Positions 1 through 6,422 of a stretch of DNA of 6,422 nucleotides are shown here, in pieces. A program made the translations under genes and the position numbers. This stretch comes from an uncultured Bacteroidota bacterium (GTDB lineage Bacteria; Bacteroidota; Bacteroidia; Chitinophagales; Chitinophagaceae), in assembly GCA_903906615.1 (NCBI GenBank), contig CAIVKT010000392.1:1-6422 (forward strand), in the 5' to 3' direction. Below the pieces are notes generated by a model. The model searched no databases and had not been told where the DNA came from. It saw only the letters and a list, made by a program, of their open reading frames with translations. Each line of letters starts with the position of its first letter. The first letter of the stretch is position 1.

Positions 1-2482
1 CTTCTATACCTAATACAGATGTATCAGGTCCATATATCTGCAATACCCAGTCATATGCACCTACTGATACCGGATCAATAACCTTTACATCTATAGGGGC
101 CTGACCAAGAATGTATGTCGCAGAATCAACCTTATTGTTTGCAAGAGCTATAGCTTCCGAAGCGGGATCCAGTTCTACATCATTACCACCATTACCTACG
201 CCTTCGATCCTTGTCACAACAACACCCGTACCATATTCAGAGTTGAGTACAGTACCCATATCCCCGTTAGCAGGGTTTGGCAACGCTGTTACCACCTGTA
301 TATCAGTACCACCTTCACCATGAGCGCTGCCTAAGTATGGCTGATCCTGTGTATTTACAGAATTCAGCGGATCAAAGTTTGCAAAGTTGTTGTAAGCATA
401 TGCGATCGCCACGAAATAATAGCTATGATAGTTTATAAATATTTTATCAGAACCTGTAGCAAACTGATCGCTGGTAAGCACGAAGCTATGCACTATACCA
501 CTATCCTTACCATTAACTTTTATGGAAGGAACGTTGGTTGTATCAGAGATAGCAATGTTTTTTGTGTAGTTCACTATCTGGGTAACGCCATCTTGCACGT
601 CACACTCAAATACTTCTACTGCTTTAGTATTGTCCACTTCTCCTGTAGTCTGGTCAAATATTTCAGCAGATGTTACTTGTCCATTGGCCAGCTGGAATAC
701 CCTGTAACCCTGGAATTTATACAAAGTATCATTATTTACACCTTTTGCTTTTAATGCAACCTGGTGATATTGGATCGAATCAGCATAATTGCCCAGCACA
801 CTTTTGGATGTATCTCCATAATGTTCGCCAAAGTTATTGCTGCCGTAATCATTTACCATGTAAAAAACAAGCTTCCTGTCCAGTTCCCTAACCACAAGCC
901 TTGGAGCTTCAGGACCTTCTACAGTTTTGAAATCATTATCGAATAATGCCTGCGCCTGGTCATCTATGCTCTTGATCGTTTTGAAGTTGGTGCGTGGGCA
1001 GCCACCAACACCGGATGCCCATATACAGCCAAAGGTTATATCATTGATAGCGCCGGGATCCAAAGTGAATGGACCTGAAGAGAAGATAAAACGCCTGTCA
1101 CCGGGATTATTATTACAAGAACACTCAGACCACTCGCTTGTATTACCCGGGTCGCCCCAGAACACGAAGTTGGAAGTAGGGCCTGAACCATATCCTTTTG
1201 AAGGAATACCAGCCCCCATGAAGTCATCAGAAAAACGCTGCCCGTTACGTATAGACCCGGTCATGTAGAAGTATATCTGCACACCATTGTCCGGGTTACC
1301 GATCGTACTCGCATCGTTGTTGTAATATGTAAAATTGGTCATTCCCAATTGTTGGAAAGTATCCACTAAAGGCGGAGCACGATGTATGACCCTCTTTGGT
1401 CCCTGGAAGAAGTCGAGGCCCACCTGTGGAGGATTAACACCGTAGCTGTTCACCGGGTGGCCGCCACCTGCACCATCGTCATTGGTACCATTGTACTGTA
1501 TACCCAGGCCGCGCGTGGTATCACAACCGATAAAGTCATCAAAATACCAGCCGAGGTCACAATCATCCCATACTGCGATATACGTGCTATCTATGGTCAA
1601 TGCGCCACGGTTGATCACACGGTAGTTATAGAAGGTTGCATTATTGAGGAAATCCTGTGTAGCATAAGCAAAAGCTGAGGTCTGGACTTCAATTCCCATA
1701 GCTGCTGTTTGAGATTGCTGCTTTACGTTGCCGGCATCATTGAACACCCACCAAAGGAACTGGTCACCGGTGATCAAAGGATACTCACCCTGATCAGGAT
1801 TGTATATGCCATCGCCGTTAAGATCCTTGAAAGGAGCATAAGTGTGACTTGGATCCAGGCGAAGTGTTGACTTACCATCAGACCCAATAGCACCGTAAGT
1901 TTTACCATTTGGACTTGCATAGGTATTACCCACACCAGGCCACTGATTGATGACATCAAATTCCGAACTTGAGGTGTTGCCATGCGACTTTGCTATCTGG
2001 ATGAACGAATTGATGGTTGACCTATCTACCTTCCATATCTTATCCCACAGGGCGCAGGTATCAGCAGTGATCTTAGCATTATTATCCAACGCGCCCGGCC
2101 AGTAATCATTACCATCCTGGCGGTAAGTTTGCGCAGCTACTTTCAACTGCCCTTGTTTATCAAAGCCACCTATCCAGCAAGATGCTGCAAACTGAGAGCT
2201 TTTACCAGACCCTTTGGGGACCTCGTAAGCGGCTACTTGCTCGCCAATATTCCACCACATATCACCACCTGTCATTAAATGTGCGCGAACGTTATTGATG
2301 TCCATATCTATCGCAGTATTCAGCGAACCAGGTTGGCAACCTTCGCTTGCTGTAGTCCTGGCAACAGCATTTTTATGATGCGCTGTGACCATATTCTCTC
2401 TCGCACCGGCTTGCCCGATCATACCCATAATTCCTGCGACAGCAAGGGCAGCGGCAAATTTTATATTATTTCTAAAAATCAT
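1..2482 (-). CDS. Large exported protein of a Bacteroidota T9SS-associated family, 3' end outside window (partial)
   Basis: This frame starts at the ATG at 2482 and stays open for 827 codons to the window edge. Residues 1-27 look like a signal peptide (RNNIK, an Ala-rich core, AGA before Arg28), which fixes the start. Motifs in order: DINNVRAHL, GGDMWW (72-77), YEVPKGSG (86-93), WIGGFD (103-108), AAQTYRQDGNDYWPG (116-130), a calcium-loop-like DLNGDG with Glu233 (220-233), WDDCDLG (305-311), DDFIGCD (315-321), PPQVGLDFFQGP (351-362), DDQAQALFDNDFK (507-519), a probable fibronectin-III-like segment from GPEAPRLVVRELD (523-535), and APIDVKVIDP (795-804). From memory these match a family widespread in Bacteroidota and usually named only for its C-terminal type IX sorting domain. 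That domain is not visible here, so T9SS export is inferred. Ten cysteines (49, 102, 143, 308, 320, 454, 456, 486, 495, 627) fit an extracytoplasmic disulfide-bonded protein. No catalytic site is recognised. It is probably co-transcribed with the upstream receptor gene; its function is unknown. Confidence 0.9.
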   Translation of the reverse strand, partial: MIFRNNIKFAAALAVAGIMGMIGQAGARENMVTAHHKNAVARTTASEGCQPGSLNTAIDMDINNVRAHLMTGGDMWWNIGEQVAAYEVPKGSGKSSQFAASCWIGGFDKQGQLKVAAQTYRQDGNDYWPGALDNNAKITADTCALWDKIWKVDRSTINSFIQIAKSHGNTSSSEFDVINQWPGVGNTYASPNGKTYGAIGSDGKSTLRLDPSHTYAPFKDLNGDGIYNPDQGEYPLITGDQFLWWVFNDAGNVKQQSQTAAMGIEVQTSAFAYATQDFLNNATFYNYRVINRGALTIDSTYIAVWDDCDLGWYFDDFIGCDTTRGLGIQYNGTNDDGAGGGHPVNSYGVNPPQVGLDFFQGPKRVIHRAPPLVDTFQQLGMTNFTYYNNDASTIGNPDNGVQIYFYMTGSIRNGQRFSDDFMGAGIPSKGYGSGPTSNFVFWGDPGNTSEWSECSCNNNPGDRRFIFSSGPFTLDPGAINDITFGCIWASGVGGCPRTNFKTIKSIDDQAQALFDNDFKTVEGPEAPRLVVRELDRKLVFYMVNDYGSNNFGEHYGDTSKSVLGNYADSIQYHQVALKAKGVNNDTLYKFQGYRVFQLANGQVTSAEIFDQTTGEVDNTKAVEVFECDVQDGVTQIVNYTKNIAISDTTNVPSIKVNGKDSGIVHSFVLTSDQFATGSDKIFINYHSYYFVAIAYAYNNFANFDPLNSVNTQDQPYLGSAHGEGGTDIQVVTALPNPANGDMGTVLNSEYGTGVVVTRIEGVGNGGNDVELDPASEAIALANNKVDSATYILGQAPIDVKVIDPVSVGAYDWVLQIYGPDTSVLGIE

Positions 2483-2512
2483 AACCTAAGAGTTATATTA
2501 ACTGATAATTAT
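2483..2512 (-). other. Short intergenic gap between receptor and secreted-protein genes
   Basis: Only 30 bases separate the receptor stop codon from the next ATG. The gap is AT-rich and contains no GC-rich hairpin with a U-tract and no purine-rich Shine-Dalgarno sequence before the ATG (the bases just before it read CTTAGGTT on the coding strand). Absence of a terminator and the short spacing favour co-transcription. Weak or absent Shine-Dalgarno sequences are normal in Bacteroidota. Confidence 0.6.
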
Positions 2513-5500
2513 TTAAAAATTGAATTCAAGGGCAAAACTGATCGTACGCGCGTAGTTGTAATTATTCGGATTATTGATCGCTATCTTGTACAGATCAGAG
2601 TATGACTTAGGATTGATCTGCTGTGGCACAAACTGCTGCCCATAAGAAGAAGCAAGGTAACCATCATCATCCGGTTTGCCGGTATAACCATATACACCAA
2701 GTATATCACGCGTTTGCAGCAGGTTATTTACCTGTACGATCGCTTTTATAGACAGCGGGCGCTTAGGCTTAACGCCTTCAGGGGCATCTTTCTTCTTCTT
2801 GCCGAACTCCAGCGCGAAGTCTTTATCCAGTCGCAGGTCAAGTCCGTAGTGCCATGGCAGGCGCGATCCGTTAACACCACCGATAACAGTGCTACCTTGT
2901 GCTGCTTGTAACCTAGTATATGGCTCACCGCTGCGGGCCCTGCCTACCAGGTGCAAACCGGCATTCTGTAAAATGTTCAACCCATCTACCACGGGGCCTT
3001 CGCCATATCCGTACCTGTAATCAACATCAGCTGTAATAGTGTGGCGAGAATCATAATCAAGAGCCGTGATATAACGAAGGTTCGGCAGGCCGGCTTCAAT
3101 AAAGCTCTGTATAAGCCCGTTTGGTGATATCTGGCCGCCGCCATTGCTGTTTGTAGATGTAGGGCTTGAACCGGTACCTTCAGCAAACTGGAGGGTATAG
3201 CCCAGTGTCATCTTCAGGTGGTTGGTAGCGCGCAGGTCATACGTAAGTGTAGTACCCTTGGTGGTAGAGAAGTCACGGTTACCATAGCTGTAATAGGTAG
3301 TAGGCCATGCGTATAGATAAGGTTCTACCGTGATCATGTCTTTACGCTCCTTGTAGAATGCAGAAAGGCTCAATGCAGAGTGGTCGCTCAGCTTCTGCTG
3401 GAAACCAACTTCGTAATCGTATGTTTTCTGTGTCTTCAGGTTGGGGTTATTGATGATCTGGTTGGCATTATCCTGCAGGAAGTAGTAAGTAGAAGGGTTT
3501 GCATTAATCTGGCTACCCGGCCTTTGCGAATAAATATCGTAGTGCGCATAAAAATCGGCTACTTCAGATATCGGGAACGCAAATTGCAAACGTGGCTGTA
3601 AGGTGACAACAGGGTTGTAGTCGGCGAACGACAGGTTAGGGTTAAAATTGTTGCTGGTTATGCTTGCTGTGTCGTGGGGGTTCAGAGCAGGCTGAGGAGC
3701 GCGGCCATTTGCATATTGAGTTGACAATATTGATGGGTCGTTGACAAACTTGCCGGTAGGGTCATACCAGTTATCTCCGTTCCTGTAACCAACTATGGTT
3801 GGAGAACTGCTGTTGTTGTCATCAACGTACACTACATAGTTACCACCTATATTGGCAGGGTGCTGGCCATGGTTGGTCGTGTTTTCAGACCCCGGTACCT
3901 GGCTCACAGTTTCTTCCGCATACAACGAGTATGGGTCTATCAACACCTTTGTATTGGCAGAATAACGGTCTATACGCAAACCGATATTGAAATGGACATC
4001 CTTGTAGTTGAAATTATCCAACAGGTAACCTGCGATATAGTTTGGTGAGAACGCCCCTATAGGACGGGTATAATTACCATTAGCATCCTTCTTGGTCCAG
4101 AAGTCGTTAAAATTCACTGTACCTGTCTGGGCATCTCCTGTATAGCTATACCCTTGATAGCCTACAAATGATTTACCGCTTGCCAGTAATTCATCGGCAG
4201 AGAACATACCGATATTAAAGGTAGATGGGTCGAGCGCATCAATGTTAATGTCAGCATTATTAGCCAACCCTAACTTTTTTCTAAGATTTTGATCAAATGT
4301 GCTGTTGCCTATGTTTTGGTAATTATAGATAACCGTATCTGACGGGCCGGGAGCAATATTCTTTACGTTGCCGTTAGCATCAGTATACACAGCGTTGCCA
4401 TTGGCATCTTTTGAGTATTTATATTGCTGGCCATTCACAATGAATATCGGGTGTTGCTTATCCAATACCAGGTTGCCGTTGTCTATACTGCTCACCAGGT
4501 TGCGCATCAGGTACCATAAAGAATAAGTACCTGTACCACCGGGGTTTGCAGCCAGTGTATAAGATTTTTCAATACGCTGCTGGTAATACAGACCAAACTG
4601 GATCGCATGTTTTGTTTTGCCCAACTGAAGGTCAAAAGACGCATCAACAGTAAGTGCGTATTGGTTAGAATTAAATTTGCTATAATATGCCTGGGTAGTG
4701 CCGGGGCTGGTAAACAAGCCATAAGTATATTTAGGCTCATCTCCATTCATCAATCCATTATCCGCCTGTATCTGAGTTGTCTGGAATGGAAGATTGTTCC
4801 CGAGATAGCCATATAGCTGAGATGTGTAATTATCAAGAACAGGGTTCCTGTTTTGCGGGTCCCTGGTATAGTTAATACCAGTTGACGAGTTAAACTCCAG
4901 GACTGTTGCCTGCTTGCCACTTAATGAATCGGTAGCGAGCTGCTGATATATCGGCACATGGTTCTCCGTGAACTTACCTATGTAGGCGTAGCTGAATATA
5001 TCCTGGTTAAACTTCGGGTCTTGCGCTGCCTGGTACAATTTCTGGTAATCGGCCTGCACTGTGTAGAAGGCATTGGAAATGATACCGTGCGTAGTGTCAT
5101 TAGGCTTACCAAATTTCTGTGTGAAACGGATATAACCACGACCGGAAAGTGTATTCTGTGTCGGCGTAACATCCGGGGCAAATAAACTGGTGCTTCGGTT
5201 ATACAGGTCTTGTTGTGTATAATCAAATGTACCACCGGCTGAAATGTGCATATTTTCATTTACCTGGAAATCCAGTTTACCATTGAGGCGGGCTTCCTTG
5301 ATCACATTCTGAGGCGGTATTTTCACCTGGTGCAGGTCGCTAGCTGTTACATAATCGGAAGCATAGTTAAATACAGGGTTGCCGTTATTATCTGTGCTGA
5401 TGGCCAAAGGATTTTTTTGCAGTGCAGCGAGCGTGTTCCCGTTAGTAACATATGTGTTATAGAAACTTGGATAGCGGTCATGATCATCATAAAAGTCGCC

Positions 5501-6322
5501 GCTTAGTGCAAAACCAAGAACAGGCTTTTTATGGCCTTTCTCTCCCTTTTTGTACAACGGGCCTGCTATAGAGAATGATCCGAGGTTGTTGTTATAACCA
5601 TCTATAGAATGCTGTAGCCTTACATCCCCGGTAAATTTCTGAGATACACCTCTCGATGTGATGTTCACAACACCACCGGATACGTCGCCATAGTTGGCAG
5701 GAATACCTGATGAGATCACTTCCAGGTTTTCGACTGATCCCTGCGCCATGTTAACACCGGTAGTGCCTTGCACCTGTACTCCATCAATGATGTACAATGT
5801 ACCTGTAGTACGGGCACCGCCTATATTCACATCCTGGCCTCTTTTCTGCTGGTAAAGGCCTGGTGTCAAAGCCACAAGATCCGTTATTTCTGTTGTTGGT
5901 ATTACCTTTATTTCTTCGCTGGTAAGCGAGTGTGTACCCACGTGATCTATATCTACCAGTTTCTTTTTGTAGTCACGAATTACTACTTCCTTCATACCTG
6001 TAGTATGCCTGGCCATAGTAAAATCCATGGTAGTTCTTTGACCGGGGGTTACACCAACTCCGTTGGTGAGTATGGAGTCAAATCCATTATATAGCACCAA
6101 AACGCTATAAGTACCGGGTTCCAGCGGTTTGATCACGTAGTTACCATCGTAATCAGTGGCTGCACCGCCCCTTAGGGTACCACCCTGGTACACCTGCACT
6201 ACTGCGCTGGGTAGTGGTTCTTTTTTATCATCAAGTACATGGCCTGCGATCTCCTGGGCGAAAACATGCCCTGACAACCCTGTAAGTACAAATAAAAGCA
6301 GATAACGTAGCGTACGTGTCAT
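2513..6322 (-). CDS. TonB-dependent outer-membrane receptor with N-terminal carboxypeptidase-regulatory-like domain (Oar-like)
   Basis: This is a complete 1269-residue protein, predicted to sit in the outer membrane and move an unknown substrate using TonB energy. Residues 1-22 form a signal peptide (basic start, Leu-rich core, VFA before Gln23), which supports this start codon. Residues about 24-103 resemble a carboxypeptidase-D regulatory-like beta-sandwich (GHVLDD, DYDGNYVIKPLEPGTYSV). KEVVI near 111-115 is a possible TonB-box region. Residues about 123-225 are the plug: LTPGLYQ, NIGGAR, YIIDGVQVQG and IPANYGDVSGGVVNITSRG. That last motif resembles Oar-like receptors; the SusC signature around LKDASAAAIYG is absent. 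Residues about 226-1269 form the barrel, ending in FALEFNF with a terminal Phe, as expected for Bam-dependent insertion. A Lys-rich turn lies at K1175-R1188, before the last strands. The barrel is rather large for the family. It is followed after 30 bases by a secreted-protein gene, probably in one operon. The family call is firm; the substrate cannot be told. Confidence 0.95.
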   Translation of the reverse strand: MTRTLRYLLLFVLTGLSGHVFAQEIAGHVLDDKKEPLPSAVVQVYQGGTLRGGAATDYDGNYVIKPLEPGTYSVLVLYNGFDSILTNGVGVTPGQRTTMDFTMARHTTGMKEVVIRDYKKKLVDIDHVGTHSLTSEEIKVIPTTEITDLVALTPGLYQQKRGQDVNIGGARTTGTLYIIDGVQVQGTTGVNMAQGSVENLEVISSGIPANYGDVSGGVVNITSRGVSQKFTGDVRLQHSIDGYNNNLGSFSIAGPLYKKGEKGHKKPVLGFALSGDFYDDHDRYPSFYNTYVTNGNTLAALQKNPLAISTDNNGNPVFNYASDYVTASDLHQVKIPPQNVIKEARLNGKLDFQVNENMHISAGGTFDYTQQDLYNRSTSLFAPDVTPTQNTLSGRGYIRFTQKFGKPNDTTHGIISNAFYTVQADYQKLYQAAQDPKFNQDIFSYAYIGKFTENHVPIYQQLATDSLSGKQATVLEFNSSTGINYTRDPQNRNPVLDNYTSQLYGYLGNNLPFQTTQIQADNGLMNGDEPKYTYGLFTSPGTTQAYYSKFNSNQYALTVDASFDLQLGKTKHAIQFGLYYQQRIEKSYTLAANPGGTGTYSLWYLMRNLVSSIDNGNLVLDKQHPIFIVNGQQYKYSKDANGNAVYTDANGNVKNIAPGPSDTVIYNYQNIGNSTFDQNLRKKLGLANNADINIDALDPSTFNIGMFSADELLASGKSFVGYQGYSYTGDAQTGTVNFNDFWTKKDANGNYTRPIGAFSPNYIAGYLLDNFNYKDVHFNIGLRIDRYSANTKVLIDPYSLYAEETVSQVPGSENTTNHGQHPANIGGNYVVYVDDNNSSSPTIVGYRNGDNWYDPTGKFVNDPSILSTQYANGRAPQPALNPHDTASITSNNFNPNLSFADYNPVVTLQPRLQFAFPISEVADFYAHYDIYSQRPGSQINANPSTYYFLQDNANQIINNPNLKTQKTYDYEVGFQQKLSDHSALSLSAFYKERKDMITVEPYLYAWPTTYYSYGNRDFSTTKGTTLTYDLRATNHLKMTLGYTLQFAEGTGSSPTSTNSNGGGQISPNGLIQSFIEAGLPNLRYITALDYDSRHTITADVDYRYGYGEGPVVDGLNILQNAGLHLVGRARSGEPYTRLQAAQGSTVIGGVNGSRLPWHYGLDLRLDKDFALEFGKKKKDAPEGVKPKRPLSIKAIVQVNNLLQTRDILGVYGYTGKPDDDGYLASSYGQQFVPQQINPKSYSDLYKIAINNPNNYNYARTISFALEFNF

Positions 6323-6422
6323 ATCCAGTATTAATAAATTATTAGCAAATGAGCCGTAAAGGTAAAAAAATCTGTTAAAAATCCATGCTTAACAAATTAA
6401 TTTTCCCAAAACACTTATATTA
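6323..6422. other. AT-rich upstream region without a gene
   Basis: These 100 bases precede the receptor gene and are strongly AT-rich, with several A/T runs. I see no coding region, no strong hairpin and no clear Shine-Dalgarno sequence before the ATG (TACTGGAT on the coding strand). It probably contains the 5' leader of the operon and possibly its promoter. No gene from the far side enters the window, so the gene upstream and its orientation are unknown. Confidence 0.5.
6357..6364 (-). promoter_or_regulatory. Weak candidate -7 promoter element for the receptor gene
   Basis: On the coding strand this reads TACCTTTA, one mismatch from the Bacteroidota -7 consensus TAnnTTTG. It lies about 35 bases before the receptor ATG. 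No convincing TTTG element sits at the usual distance upstream (about 19-21 bases), so the call is tentative. A TTAATTTG further upstream (about 6383-6390) is another near-match, also without a good partner. The true promoter may lie outside the window. Confidence 0.2.

Noticed and set aside
1036..1983. Short minus-strand frames at 1036-1227 and 1774-1983 that might indicate a broken gene
   Set aside because: They are out of frame inside the 827-codon open frame starting at 2482. That frame translates without interruption and shows consistent motifs throughout, so there is no frameshift or pseudogene.
111..2605. Several plus-strand open frames of 60-113 codons (for example 425-754, 927-1268, 1382-1678, 2279-2605)
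   Set aside because: They lie antisense to one long minus-strand frame that carries a signal peptide and clear family motifs. Their translations show no recognisable domain, so they are chance frames.
2714..6094. Plus-strand open frames antisense to the receptor (for example 4958-5185, 5246-5506, 5768-6094)
   Set aside because: They overlap conserved receptor sequence and have no recognisable product or upstream signals; treated as shadows.
2513..6322. SusC-type glycan importer as the identity of the receptor
   Set aside because: The plug lacks the SusC signature around LKDASAAAIYG, has an Oar-like IPANYGDVSGGVVNITSRG motif instead, and no SusD-like gene lies between it and the next gene or within that gene's visible 827 codons.
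6383..6394. TTAA-TTTG-TTAA inverted repeat upstream of the receptor as an operator
   Set aside because: The arms are only four bases, each is self-palindromic, and the region is AT-rich, so this is expected by chance.

Overview
The window holds two minus-strand genes that fill almost all of it. The content points to the phylum Bacteroidota. Signs are an outer-membrane TonB-dependent receptor with an N-terminal carboxypeptidase-regulatory-like domain, a signal peptide ending in an FAQ-type junction, a large secreted neighbour of a kind common in that phylum, and no clear Shine-Dalgarno sequence before either gene. The protein motifs resemble those I recall from Chitinophagales and Cytophagales, but a genus cannot be named from this window.

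Reading in the direction of transcription (right to left): 6323-6422 is an AT-rich upstream stretch with no gene and only a weak promoter candidate. Positions 6322-2513 encode a complete 1269-residue TonB-dependent receptor: signal peptide, carboxypeptidase-regulatory-like domain, plug, and large beta barrel ending in Phe. After a 30-base gap with no terminator, 2482-1 encodes the first 827 residues of a large exported protein whose 3' end lies outside the window. That reading frame is open without interruption from its ATG to the window edge. Its motifs match a family found widely in Bacteroidota and usually annotated only as 'T9SS type A sorting domain-containing protein'. The sorting domain itself would lie beyond the window.

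The layout suggests one operon: the receptor first, then a secreted or surface protein. The receptor's plug looks Oar-like rather than SusC-like, and no SusD-like lipoprotein lies in the 30-base gap between the two genes. The secreted protein may therefore be the functional partner of the receptor, but this is inference from gene order. No mobile elements, RNA genes, CRISPR arrays or convincing terminators were seen. The plus strand carries only short open frames antisense to the two genes, and I regard these as chance.
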